A DNA stretch of 64,000 bases. It comes from Acanthococcus lagerstroemiae. Taxonomy: Eukaryota; Arthropoda; Insecta; Hemiptera; Eriococcidae. The translations under genes and the position numbers were made by a program. The stretch lies in the NCBI GenBank assembly GCA_031841125.1, contig CM063110.1, positions 22,563,626 to 22,627,625 on the forward strand. Reading direction: 5' to 3'. Shown here one piece after another: positions 1 through 13,200 of the stretch (positions are counted from its first letter, which is position 1; the number at the start of each line of letters is the position of its first letter). Below the pieces are notes generated by a model. The model was given only the letters and a program-made list of their open reading frames with translations. It had not been told where the DNA came from and ran no database searches.

Positions 1-1150
1 GATGTACGTTGTTGTCAAACGTAAATGATGAAACCCGGTGCCAGATTGCTAGTTTTGAAACAAACGAAATGTATCTGCATTTTTGCTTCTTTACAGTCTT
101 AATTTTGTGATCCTATTTCTGTTAACAAGGAAAGAGATGATAAAAATTCACAGATCTGAAATTTAAAATTGAAGTGTAATCGTCAAAGTAATTCTTTGTT
201 ATGGGATGGGAATGTTTCTGTTATTTGGTGGGGAACGTTTATAATTTTTCATGATAGATTCGAGACTTTCGTCCTCGATGGAATTATTTTATTGAATTAA
301 TGCCTCGATACGTTATTTTTGATTCTGCAAATAATTAAATATTTTATGTTCCATTTTTACATTTATTCGAGCATTTAGATTTTGTAAGTGAAGTATTCTT
401 TAATTCTGTTCGAATAGTATTGTCGAGTCAACAGATATATACATATATAATCATTATACATTATTTATTCACCAATAGAATTGGTATCGTCCGTTGTTAT
501 CGGGCATACGTATTTTGCAACAGTTAAATGCGATTTTTATTTTTTTATTTTATATTTCATACCTACTGTTCGATTCATATATTTAATGATATCGATCGTG
601 TATCTTTATCCCTAGTTTGTAAAACACACTTTTTTGTCCCTAACTTGATTGATGATTTCTCCTCGTAGCGCCTGTATTTTTCAATTCTCTTCTTGTCGAT
701 GATTTTGATACACGTTCTTAGAACTGAGAACACTTGAATGTGACAGCACGTTGAGAACACGAGAAATATCCCTATTGAGTGTAAGTTGACGTTAAAATAT
801 TTTCTCTCAACGTGGACATGCTGGTCTATGTCGAGTGTTAGGTTACCATGTTCTATATTATATAGTTGTTATTGCCTCGCCGACATTTCGAGAACGGAAA
901 GGTTGCTGTAAAATTGCTGAATATGTTGCGTTCACTGAAAATTATTGTTTCATACTGTATAGTATTGATTTTGAAATTCGCTACACAGGATATTTTTGAA
1001 AGATTTCGTATCGTCTATGTGTTGTGCTCTAACATTGTAAAAATGGTTATTTCTATGTTTTTAAATTGTGATAGTGATTTTCATTTTAATGTAAATTGTA
1101 ATTCTGAAGTATGTACAAATTTTTGTAAAATAAAAGTTTTTTCATGTCGT
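1..1150. other. AT-rich non-coding sequence, possibly 3' UTR of an upstream gene
   Basis: No convincing coding exon is visible on either strand; the open frames are short, AT-rich and unlike any protein I recognise. A canonical AATAAA lies at 1129-1134 in T-rich sequence, which would suit the end of a long + strand 3' UTR whose coding part lies before the window. This is only a positional argument; the stretch could equally be intergenic or a slingshot 5' intron. Confidence 0.2.
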
Positions 1151-1469
1151 GGTTATTCTTGTCAATATGTATTAAGATGATTATGGACAATTGGTGATAT
1201 TTGTCCCGACCTGAAAATGAAACAACTACCTTAACAACTAAATTAGCAATAGCGGTACTGAGCTGCTGCACACACTCTCTCCCACCATACAACACTCTTA
1301 CTTATACTTGGTTTTTCTTTTTCTTTTTTTATAATATAATTTTTTGTCATTGTTTTAATCACTTATACCGATTTATTATTCTATTTCCGTAATTACTTTT
1401 CATTTATTTTTCAATCATTTTATTCTTCCGTTTTTATAAGTACTGTAATATTATGTTACAACCTTAGTT

Positions 1470-1553
1470 GTTTGTAAGGCCCTCTGCTGTAATTGGCTCA
1501 ATGAGCTGTTGTGGAGGGGCTTAATAAATAAATTCTTCAATCAATCAACCAAT
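1470..1553 (+). mobile_element. 3' tail of a non-LTR retrotransposon (CR1/Jockey-like)
   Basis: The segment has a GC-rich inverted stem (GCCCTCTGC near 1479, GTGGAGGGGC near 1511), then TTAATAAATAAATTC and a short CAAT-type tandem tail (TTCAATCAATCAACC). A hairpin followed by a short repeat tail is the usual 3' end of CR1/Jockey-like LINEs. No open reading frame survives upstream, so this would be a strongly 5'-truncated copy. The family call comes from tail structure alone. Confidence 0.4.
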
Positions 1554-1610
1554 AATAACTATAAATTAAATGCTGAAAACGTTTTCATTTCGACGCGTTC
1601 TTGGCTTTGT

Positions 1611-1880
1611 ACAGACGAATGAATGTACAAAAATGTAATTTGGGATGATACTGAGTCAAGGACGCGTCAGAGTGAACAAGTTTTCTGCACTGCCTTTGTA
1701 TAGTACTTCTCCATCTGAATAAGATCAGTCACGATGTCATGAACCACAGTACAGACCAATGAATGCACAAAAATGTAATTAGAGGTGATACTAAGTCAAG
1801 AATGCGTCAGAGTGAACAAGTTTTCTACACTAACTTTGTATATAGTGCTTTTCCATCTGAATAAGATCAGTCATGAACCT
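1611..1880. repeat. Two-copy tandem repeat, ~140-bp unit
   Basis: The block starting ACAGACGAATGAATG at 1611 recurs as ACAGACCAATGAATG at 1751. Both copies carry the same order of matching segments (GTACAAAAATGTAATT-like, CGTCAGAGTGAACAAG, CCATCTGAATAAGATCAGTCA). Small substitutions separate the copies. The unit is unknown to me. Confidence 0.75.
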
Positions 1881-3544
1881 TTGGGCTAGGTGTAAAAACC
1901 ACCCATCCCAAGCTACACATTTCCAAGAAAATATGGGTTTTAAGCACCAGTAGGTGGCACCTGTATCATGAGGGGGAAGGGGCAGAATTTTACCCTATTG
2001 GTTATAAATTGGTTGAATGCGGCGATTCTCTCAAGTTGACACGTCTTTGAGATTAGAAGATCGTAATTACATTGATGAAGTTTAAAGTATATTAAGGAGG
2101 CGTGCCTTAATGCCGTTTAGGACATCTAGTAAAGAACAAGGGATGAGTAAATCGATTGCCGTTTTTATTTATAACCTGCGTGATCGTCCATTAAAATCCG
2201 CGTAAAAGGAGTCGAGTTCAAAGTTGTTCTGTGAATGATGTATCTGTTTATTTCTGTTGCAAATTGTTCGAAATGTTTAGAAAAGTGTCCGAAAAGTCAG
2301 TTATAATGGTTTCTGCGCCCAGAAATCATTTTTCTTTACATCATTCGACTTGATCTACACTCCATGTCTCGAACTGCATCTTCTGATCTTTCCTGAACCG
2401 CTTGTATTTATAAGCTGTGGGAAAATATGACATGAGTGAAAAATTGTCAGAAATCAAATCTTGAATGAGTTCCAATCGTTTTGAATTATTTACAGCTCAA
2501 AGATATGGACAAATCGTTCGTAAAAGCGTAAAACGATTTTGAATAAAATTAAGTACTAAGTAGGTACGTACTTTCACCTTTATAGTTTCACACGGGGATA
2601 ATGGACCGCCATTTTCTTACGAGTTCGGTCTTCCGGAGCTCGGGATCCAAAATGGCGTATTTCTGTTTTTCTGTACCTGCGCTTAGTCATCTCACGTCAT
2701 GACATCACGACTCACAAACTCACGTTAATTTTTTCCAAACAAAGATCCAGACTGATCTGAACTCTGAACTCCCAAATCCTCGATAAAAATGAAAGTGCAA
2801 TATGGTGGTAGTGGAATATTATGTATTTTGATGTATTTAGGTTTAAACTTAAGCATTAAGATAATTTAATGTGACCTTTGCAACTGGAACAGTATCATCT
2901 AAAAATTGTGTATTATTTCACATAACGTAAGGAGCAGAGTTCGGTTCGTGTCCATCAGCAAATCCAACTTGAAACTCATGAGGAACATTACGATATTGAA
3001 AATACTTCGGAGTTCATAGTTAGAAAAGTACTATCCTTTATTAAATTTCTGTTCTTAAAATTTTGTTATAGATGTTGCTTTAATATCGAGAGAAACCGTT
3101 CTCAGTGATATTGTAAAAAGTTACATTGTACCTAAATATCCATGCGTGAGTGAACAATTCATGCGATTGATAACCAATCTGGAGTCGAGAAATGTCAAAT
3201 ATTATTCTCCCATACTTGAAATTCCTGTTGAAAGATGCATCTGAAGTGTTTGAATTTGTCATATTCAGAATTACAAATACTAAGCGATAAGTATAATTTC
3301 GTGGTTGTCATGAGTGGGTCTATCTTCATGATTACACTTCGGGCCCCAGCCCCGAGGTGATGACACTCTCGCCAAGTTATTGATTCGGGTTCGCTTGTCC
3401 AACAAACAGAAACGTATCTTGCACTTTTGAGAACACTTCTAAACTGTAATACAACGAATGTCCATGTGTTTGTTTCGTGCATAGGAAAGATGTTTCTTTG
3501 TGTTCTAGCCAGTTTGTTTACCTTCACTTATGTAATGTTTTCAG
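1881..3544. other. Non-coding stretch upstream of the first tentative ssh exon
   Basis: I see no recognisable gene here. A CRE/AP-1-like cluster (CACGTCATGACATCACG, 2693-2709) and opposed CCGCCATTTT (about 2608) and AAAATGGCG (about 2650) motifs make 2590-2720 a weak promoter or enhancer candidate. I searched by eye for the conserved slingshot N-terminus (MALVTVQRSP-type start and a KGAAL motif) and did not find it. Confidence 0.25.
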
Positions 3545-3612
3545 GTATCCAATGCGCCTAATGTTTTGAACAATGGCAATGATTCTTTGTCGCTTCAAAC
3601 GGACCAACAAAG
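3545..3612 (+). CDS. ssh: ssh tentative upstream coding exon
   Basis: A good acceptor (TTTTCAG) precedes and a GTAACT donor follows a 68-nt block open in only one frame. The frame reads VSNAPNVLNNGNDSLSLQTD, a protein-like composition. Its final AG joins in frame to the C at 3988 to make AGC (Ser). It does not resemble the usual slingshot N-terminus, so it may be an alternative or lineage-specific exon. RNA evidence is needed to accept it. Confidence 0.4.
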
Positions 3613-6600
3613 GTAACTTGTGTTTCATTCTTACGTATGTACCGCCACTAAATGTATTATGGACATCTGTAATGCTGTAATGAATTCCGATTTGGACTTG
3701 TGAACGAGCATTTGCTGAAATCATTTGACTGCTAAAAGCATAAATTGTACCTCTAAGTCAGTCAAGTTTATTAGCGTCTACAGTTTGAAAGTGAGGTGAA
3801 ACGTTAAAATTTTTGATCAAATTGAAACAGTTACTTCCGATTTCGACAATGAATTGTAATACTATTGGAAGAACAAACCAAAGTCAATTTGGTACTTATC
3901 TGCACAGCTCCTGCTACTTCCCATGCTTATAACGATTTTAATGTTATAGAACGAGTTGATGTTATTCTGCCAGTTGAGGCCTCATAGCGTTCAGCCATCA
4001 ATGGAAGAAAAAATGTGCCAACAAACAAAATCATTTTCGAAACCGTCTCAAACGAATTACCTTTATCGACAGTCTTCGCATCGTTCGACCAGCTGCCACC
4101 AATGTAACATGTGTTCGTCATTTTCGTCGTCGCCTTTATCCACCGCCTCTGGTTCCTCGTCATCATCAACTTCGTCGCTGTCAACGTCTTCTGCACCGAT
4201 GTTATCGACCAATAATGATATTCGTTACTCCAGGCGTCTGTCGCAGCAGTCTTTCGACAAGAAAGCAGGCGGCGGTTGCTTCATTCAGCAACATCTGCAG
4301 TCTATGTTCGGCTTACTGCGACGAGAAGAAACTCTAAAGATGGTATTACCACTATTTTTATTAACTCGATAATTCACCTGCATCTTCGTTTGTTAACCAT
4401 GTCTTTATTCTTAGGCTGTCAGATTGGAGAGCGCACATCCGGGTCGTACTCGTTATTTAGTTGTAGTCAGTAGAATAGGGAAGAATCAGTCGGAAGAGTG
4501 TTGTTTGTTGGGAATCGATTGTAATCAATGTACCACAGTCGGTTTGGTTTTAAAGGTGCTGGCCGATACGGCGATTACACTGGACGGAGATGGGTCGGTA
4601 TTAAAGCGTTATATAGTTAGTTGGTTTCATGTCGAACACCAAATTATGTATATTTACTTTTGCAGTGGGTTCAGCGTTAGCGTGTGCGGTCACCAGCATA
4701 TTTTTAAACCTGTTTCAGTGCAGGCTATGTGGTGAGTACATTGTGTTTATTAGGTTTTTTTAGTAAAGGGCCCGTTTGGTTTTCATAAAGTTACCCCAAG
4801 GAACAGTTAATAACCTTCGTTTCAAGATCAGGCGCAGCATTACAGCCGTAAAAATGATTTCAGAGGTCGAATTTGAAGGGCTGAATGCGAAATGGTATTT
4901 TGAAAAAGGTCCAGTTTAATGTTTGAAATGGATTGTATGAGTTCTCTTCGTTACGTATTGTAAATGTGGCTTCTTGCAGGGATCCTAGATCTCGCTAGAC
5001 TGATGAACGAACAGATAAGACTGTTGGTCTGCAAACGACGAGCTAGATAGATTGGCAGATTTTTAGTCTCTCAGCTTGTCCAACAGGCAGATAAATGAGT
5101 AGATTGATTGGTGGGTTGATATACTGACAGACGTGGAGGCAGCTAAATGCATGAAAAACTGGACGCATATTCCTGAACCGGTAGCCCGTAGATTATTGGG
5201 ACAGATGAGTTATCCCGAACTCTAGGTAGACTGTAACCACTCTCCCCTTGATTGTGAGGATGAATCGGAATCTCAGACCAATATAGGGGTACATAGTAGA
5301 GCACTGCACGAGTACATGTGGCATCGCGTGATTACGAGTACGAATACTCGTCCGACGAGTAATACGATTACTCGTTCGCATCGGCATCGCCGAGTATAAT
5401 AGTATTCGACATCGTTTCGCATCACCATCGTGGAATCTAGCTATTCGGCATCGTTATCTGCCTTATCTTTTGTTGCTTATACTGTGTCGACTTGTGAACG
5501 CATGATGCAATTTCTAAATGGGGTAAACCCGACGATTACTTACGACACCATTCTGACAATTATTATTTGTCATCATGAGGTAAATATAATCGGCGATACT
5601 TTCCGAAGTACTCGGCATCATTAGGTCTTATACTCGGCGATTATTTATCTGATTACTTTTTACCTACTCGTGCAGTGCTTTAGTCCATACAGATGATCGA
5701 AGGAAAAAAAAATAGAAAAAGGCACGTAAGTTGCTTGTATCTGGAAAACCGGAAACGAAATGGGCCCTTCATTAGGTAATTGTTGCGCAAGTTTAATCGA
5801 CGATACTGCGAAATCTTTCCTTAATAAACAGTTGGTGAAATTTGCTAATGTAAATAATTGTTGCAGGTCAGCGCTTCAAACACTGTATAAAGTTAGCAAT
5901 AAAGCTCGTGAATGTAATTATTTCGAAGGCGGTAACACGCACGAATGGGTGGCCTATTACGAGCAGAGTATCGAGTCAGATCGGTCTTGTCTTAACGAAT
6001 GGCACACAATGAACGATATCGAATCAAGACGTCCTCCTTCTCCGGATTCGCTGCGTTCGAAGTGAGTCCCGTTGCTAATAGTCTTTGAAGGTGTTATTCG
6101 GGAAACAACGTAAGTCAGTTCCAGAAAAATATTCAGGAACAACAAAAAACTGTTCGTGAATACTGAAAGATCGCACCGCCTGTCCAGTGTATAGAGCAGT
6201 AAAAGCCGATTCGAATGCATGCAAGAGGGACTACCAACCGTAACTTAACAGCAATAGGGAGTGCTTTGAAAGGGGATGACTTATGTTGCTTCAAAAATGT
6301 CCCATAAGAAGAACGTGACTGTATTGTTTCATAACTGAAATCATATATTCTGAACATTTTTACATGAGGCTGATTCATACTATGCAGAACCGATGTGATA
6401 GGTCACGCTGTATACGAATCTGCCAAAAAGTCACTTTCGTCATTTATATTGACTAATGTTGTTTCACAAACAACACGTTCAATTTCAGGTTTTGAATTCG
6501 GAATATTCGAAGAGTGTAACGATTTAATTTTTGCCTCTAGACCTCGAGAACGACTAGAAACCGAGCGCATTATACGCAGCACCTTGAAAGAGATAATGAT

Positions 6601-9600
6601 GTCTGTGGACCTGGACCAGGTAACGTCGAAATACATCCGATCGCGGTTGGAAGAACAGTTGGATATGGATCTCAGAGAATTCAAGTCATTTATCGATCAA
6701 GAAATGTTGGTTATCTTGGGTCAGATGGACGAAGCTACGGAGGTCTTCTCGCACGTGTATTTAGGTTCTGAATGGAACGCTTCCAACTTGGAGGAGTTAA
6801 ATAAGAATGGGTGAGCATCGTTTCTTATTGGTAATGAACTCTGTCCAATGAATGGTATTTAGCACCGAGTATTTCGGAAATGTGAGATATTTTTTGTCGA
6901 ATCACTTCCGCCTATTGGACAATGTCATTATTTGTACTTCGGTGCGATATTCCTAACCTGAGTAACACGTAGTGCTGTTCATTCTGAAGGCAGTAAGGTC
7001 CTGCGTTGCCTAATTTTTCACTGGGTTATTGAAAGAAGATGATACGGGTTTCAAAAACATGATCACGAAAGGAGGAAACTGAATCAAGCCCGAGTCTGAT
7101 TTTGTATGCTGAAGATTTATTCCGATTGATTCCAGAGAAATTTATCTTTTATGATTTTAGATTTCTGCATGTACCGTCTTTGCTACAATGTTAGGCCCTC
7201 CCATATCGTCATTTTGTTTTCGTTTTTATTCTCCGTTTACTAAAATATAACCCTAGCTTCCGCCGGCATCGCCACTAAAAGAGAAAGTGAATTGTTGCCT
7301 TGTTCGTATTTTCGTTTGCCGATTTGTTTGTTGTTTGACTCAGTCTGTATCTTGTATCTATCTATCTACCTGCTCTCTCATTTTCTCTACGTACTAAGAA
7401 CCTGGTCTCCCGCCCAGAAAAAATGGAACCTGGAGTTACAATCTCTTCCTTCCTCTTCCCATAAAGTATCTTAATGAGCCATAAGGTTGGTCCACACGAG
7501 GATGATCAGCTTGTTCTGCTTGGATGATCAGCCAACGATGAATGTAGTGTAGACGTTGAGATGATCAGCTAATTGAAGCTGAGCAGTCACGATCAGCCTC
7601 TCATCTTCGATCGACCTGATACCGCTCTGCTCAAAAGATGAATAGTACGGACGTTTTCATCATCCATTCAACTTTATTTTTCCATGTTTTCATACTTTGG
7701 CTGAATGCAAAAAGTTGAACAGGACATCGACAGATTTTCATCCACGGCTGGTCAGCTCTGGCTGATTATCCAAGCGGAACCCGCTGGTCATCCTCGCGTG
7801 GACCCACCTTTAAAAAGTCTTAGCAGTGTGTCAGGAAGCTTGAACGAATCGTCATGGGTTTCTAACGAAGTATTAAGAAGTAATAATAGTTTTGATATAA
7901 TGGGTCTCGAACGTTGTAGCAGTGTTTTGACCAATCTTAAAAATGTCAGAATTGTTTGATAAGGGACTGGGGGGATTTCAGCGAGTCTTAACAAACTTGC
8001 ACGGATATTTAACGAGTGTTAATCATTTCTAACAGAATCCTAACAAATCTTTAGCTCTGTTCGTTTGGGAAACTTTGTACACGGGTTGCAGGGTACAGCA
8101 AAAGTGTACACCAGTGTACACTGTACGCCGCGTTACTCACTCCCTACACTTCCTTTCAGATAGTATAAAAAGTGTATACTCCTGGTGTACATTTTTCCAA
8201 ACGAACAGTCTTGGTGTAAAAAGTGTAACCGAAACGAACAGAGCTATAATAAAGATTTTGTAACGAGCAGAATCGGTGCTAGGGTGCCAGGCCTTAAGTA
8301 TATTAAACCTGAGACCTTTATTTATTTATTTTATTTTTCGTAAGAAAAGGATAGATTCCGACAGAGAGAGGAGCCTAAATGCTCCCTCTCCTTTATGACA
8401 TCAACATTTTTGAATTTTATTTGATGGGATTTTGGTATGGAAATAGTGTGTACAATATTTGATTCAAAATATTAATATTTAGTATTCACATAGAGAATTG
8501 AATGTTTAACAAGATTTAAATACCGCTTCTGATTCTTCCAGAGTTAATTTAAACATCTTCAAGATTTTTTCAGGATTGTTTGCGATTCGAGACTTATGTG
8601 AAACGCTTACAGTATCATTTTAGATACTTCAAGATTCCTCAAAACATGTTTAAAACTCTTAAGCACTCTTCCCGACTCGTTCGAAAATGCTCCAGGCGTG
8701 ATAGGAGCTTCTTTTAATACTTTTCTGATTTATATAGGAGTCTGAGATTTTCAAGACTGTTTTTATATTCGCTAAGACACTTTTTAAAAACTTGTCTGTT
8801 TAAAGGGTGTCTACCGGGCATGAAAACATGCAAAGCCAAAATATAGCATGATCAGTGGCGCAACCAGAAATTTCCTTTTCGGGGTGCTAGAATTTTGAGT
8901 TGACTTAGTACATACCCCTTTTTTTTTGGGGGGGGGGGTGAAAAAATAAGTACAAACTTATCCTTTATTTTTACCTTGTTTAACAGTCGAATTTGGCTTA
9001 ACAAATCACCTGTCCTTGAAAACCAGACGACGCTAAGACAACGCGATACGTGGAGATACAAACAACATAAATACTTCTGTTTCCATATCGAATTTATTTC
9101 ATTTGTCAACTCGTCAACTTGTAAGCTTATGGTACCTATTTTTTTTTTTTTTTTTAGAATTTTAGGGGGTGCGTTAGCCCCCATGCATCCCCCTTGGTTG
9201 CGCCACTGAGCATGATATGTGCTGAAAGTAGCGTGAAAGTATGAAAATGGCATAAAAGAACAAGAAAATGGCATAAATTTTCATTTTCTGAAACTGGTAG
9301 ACACCATGAAGGCTCTTTTAATGTGGTTTCAGACTTGAAACTCGTCCAGAGGGGTTTAGGACGCTTGAAAACTGTTCAGGGCTTTCCGGGACTTCTTGAA
9401 GACTCTTTTAGATGTATTTTAGACTACCTCTGAGACTTCAACGGATTATTTTCGGAACTATTTCATGCTTGACTAAATCTTCTTGTGGGGTCTGGTTGGC
9501 CGATTGGATAGCGCGCTGGTCTCGGAATCCGGAGATCCCGGGTTCGAGCCCATGTAGCAACTCGCTACATTTCGACCAAAGCTGGTTTTCCGGCAAGACG

Positions 9601-10200
9601 AGAAGAGGGCTAAGACAGCCCTAACAGCCTCCCCGACGTTTTTGATGTAAAGCTCGAAAGGGCGGTATTCCAGGGCTCGGATTGAGAGTAAAATCAGAAA
9701 AGAGGACTGAATCCTCTTGAGACTTCTTGACTTAAGATATTTTAAGACTTCCAAGCTTACTTAAGTCATTTTGAAATTCATCTAGGTGGGTCTAAGACTC
9801 CAGAAATTTGTGTAGAACTCTTCCAATAATAATTCATAAGACTAATCTAGGCTTGATTGAGATGTTTTGTAACTATTCTGTTCTCGATTTAGACTTGGAG
9901 ACTCTTATAAACTTGTTCAAGGCTCGTCAAGACTTATCCAGAAGGTGCAAAACATATCTGGAAGAGTTTTAGAGATGGTTTAATGAGTTTTGAGTACATT
10001 TGGGGGGGGCGGAATTGTTTCAGATAGTTTGAACAATTCTAAAAGAGTCTTGAACAGATCTGAAGCCGTCTTAGAAGTATCTTAGCAAGTCTGAAAGAAG
10101 TTCTGAAGAGGCTTGATGATCGGCAGGGTATCTACCTGTCATGAAAGGTATGAAATGAATTTAATTGTTGTGTATGTAATACGTCGAGCCGGTGTGTGTT

Positions 10201-10231
<31 letters not shown>

Positions 10232-13200
10232 TTTTGTGGATAGATTTTTAATGTAGACCGTTTTAATTTATTATTTTATCGTCTTCCTTTTCCAATGTGA
10301 ATTGTCCAAAATATTAGCAAAGAAAGAAATTGAACGAGTATCACTGAAACGTCAAAATTAGTTTTTGTTTTTGTAGTTTAGGAGGACCCTTAACATGGGT
10401 ATTATGAGCCGGCGATAAAAAGTTATAGAAAGGTCGTGAAAAAGTCATGAATTTCGCAGATTTGTACTTGGTAGACACACTGGTTGAATAATGCTGGAAG
10501 AGTTCTAAAATGTCGAAATCAAGTCTGGGATAATCTTAAACGAGTCCGAAGAAGTGTTGAAGAATCTTAAGCATGTTGCAAGAATATTGAAGAGTCTTGA
10601 AAAATATGTAAATATTTTTAAACTTTCAGTTGTTTGAGCGAAACTTGAATATTAGTATTTTTCATTAGAATTTTGCGCTTAGACTTTCAGTTTTTTAAGC
10701 GAAACCTAAATATGAGTAATTTTCAAAGGAATTTTGGGCAAGGTATTTTTATACGAGTACTTACCTAAATGCAACCTGTCCGGCATTTTTTTCTCTCTCG
10801 GCTGAACTGAGAGTGGAGGTACAATGTCAAATACTTGCTATGACTTTTTAATACAAGTGAAACGTGAGGTTCCCGAAGCAAAATGGCTCTTGCATAGTTG
10901 AACTGAAGAAAACTTGATTGTAAAATTACTTGATTTCTTTAGAAGGCGAAGCCAATGTTGTAACGAAGAGCACTCTCAAAAGTATCCATGGATAACGTGA
11001 AATAATTTGTTTACAAATCTGTCTTGTGTTGTATGTGCTAGTAAGGAGAAGTCCGGTGAATTTTGCATGCAGGTTGGGAAACCCTTCATGAGCCATACGC
11101 TTGTGATGAGTTACATCGAGTTAGTGTTCCTTAGTCTCGAAACACCACCTGTATTATTTAGTTTTGTAAATTATAGAATAATTTTGAAATTAGCTTTCTC
11201 TCTTATTAAACCTTTAAATTTACCACCAGATAAGTAAAAAATGATTAAATATGTATATTTTTATGTTCATAATTGTACAACTTAATTGAATTACAACACT
11301 TGTTCGTAATAATTGTAAAGAGGTTTGAACTAAGAATGATACATTGGTTTCAGAATTCGTCACATTTTGAACGTTACTCGTGAAATAGATAATTTCTTCC
11401 CCGGTACCTTTGACTACATGAACGTCCGTGTGTACGATGACGACAACACTGATCTCTTGAAACATTGGGACAATACCTATAAATATATCGATAAAGTAAA
11501 GTAAGTATCCCATCTTGTATTGATCTAATTTTCTCTAGCATTTCCTTTTCAAAGAATCCGTGTTCTTAAATACATTTCCCTTCTGCGGATAATACGAAGG
11601 AGGAGAGAGTGTGAAAGCAGTCGTGCACTTAATCAGCACATTTATTGTATTGCCAACCGTTTGCTGTTTGTTGCAGAAATAAAAACTCGAAAGTCCTAGT
11701 CCATTGTAAAATGGGTATCAGCCGGTCGGCCAGCGTTGTAATCGCGTACGCCATGAAAGCGTACGGTTGGGATTTCAGAAAAGCATTTGAATACGTACAA
11801 AAGAAGCGTTCCTGCATCAAACCGAACCAGAATTTTCTCAATCAACTGGAAACATATCAGGTCGGATAAGTTTCGTCAATATTACCGGTGCACAAGTCAC
11901 CCCTCCGGACGTATGTAGCATTGTTGGTGTTTTTTGCGCAGGGCATGTTGGACGCGATGAAGAACAAGGAGAAACTGCAGCGCTCTAAGTCGGAAACGAA
12001 TTTGAAAAGCACCATTACCAAGACCCGTTTCCACGCTTACAAGAAGAAAAAACGAGAGGAGCACAACACTCATACCCGCGCCGTGGACGCACAAGTGAAT
12101 AAAACCGAAAAGAGTAACCAGAGGTCGGAAACCGACTATCCGATGCTGCGCGTGTGTTCCGGAGTCGAACTCGCTCAATTGTCGATGCGGCCGAAATCGT
12201 GGTCGCCGGACAACTTGATCGCGTCCGAAATTTTCTGCAGCAGTGGTGAGCAAAATGATGATATATTCTTGTTGCGTTTCTCCACTTTTCTCTCTTCCGT
12301 GTTGATCTTTCTATTTCTGGGAAGGATTTACACTTTGTATCTTTCATTATCTGCTTTTCATAGCTCATTCTTTGCCTTCCTCTCGAGTTCTTTCCCCACA
12401 ACCAGTCCCCCAAACAGTAATTATATCCCTGGATGTCTTTTATTATGACCTATCATTTTAACTCTACTCTTTACTATTATATTACAAATTTCTCTTTTCC
12501 TTCCTATTCGCTTCAGTACGTCCTCATTCCTGATCTCTTATATCCATTTTATTTTCAACGTTCTCCGATAACGCCACACTTCACAGGCTTCTGTCCTTTT
12601 CCTTTCTTGTGTTTCTGTTGTCCATACTCCAGATATACGTTTGAAGACATATTTCAAGTCTTACTTCCAAATCTACTTTTTTCCCTTTTTTTTCTTCTTT
12701 TTCATTCTCTAAATGTGTCTTCTGTTTGAAAAAAAGCTCTCTTAGCTTGTTCTGTTCTACTCTTTATTCCTGTTTTATATATTCCTAAGTACATTTTGAA
12801 ATTTCGATATTTAGAAAATTTTTCCTCCAAATTCCTGATAAAATTCTTCAACAGCCTTTGGAGTTTTCCCCGAATATTTCCTATGAAATTCTTGGCGAAG
12901 AGACCACTCGCCTAGCGAAACAACGTGCATCTGGTTTCGCGAAAAACTAGTTTTCCTATGGCGGAAGGAAAACCGACTAACCTTGTATAAGTTCCGTATT
13001 ACTCTTTATTTCTTTTTACTCAACTCCTTTCTCCTTCAATGTTTGAAATATTTTTTTACCATTCAACATTATCAAAAGCTTTTTCTAAATCTACGAACAA
13101 TGCGTATGTATCCAAACCTTTTTTTTCACTCTTTTGTTTAATAAAAGTCAGGAACATAAGATGAAATGGGGATATGGCGCGAAAAGTTAAAATCAGGAAA

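Larger units (their letters stand above)
8480..10640. repeat. Field of degenerate GACTCTT / AAGAGTCTTGA repeats
   Basis: Outside the elements annotated separately, the sequence is a loose reiteration of ~13-17-bp words such as AGACTCTT, GAGACTTC and AAGACTTC from about 8480 to 9950. From about 9950 to 10640 the reverse complements dominate (GAGTCTTGAA, AAGAGTCTTGAA, GAAGAG). A similar piece lies at 61480-61640. No coding is visible. Confidence 0.5.

Noticed and set aside
866..1180. A 104-codon + strand gene near the left end
   Set aside because: It has no ATG at its first codon, AT-driven composition, no homology I recognise and an AATAAA inside it, so it looks like UTR or intergenic sequence.
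6489..6540. TTTCAG at 6488 as acceptor of the DEK-C exon
   Set aside because: It would leave the wrong phase after the exon ending at 6061 and add residues absent from slingshots; the acceptor at 6540 gives SKPRERLETE, as expected.
9485..9560. True tRNA genes at the SINE heads (9485, 53532, 62086)
   Set aside because: A and B boxes are present, but the acceptor and anticodon stems are not cleanly paired, the sequence continues into a shared ~150-bp body, and each copy has target duplications.
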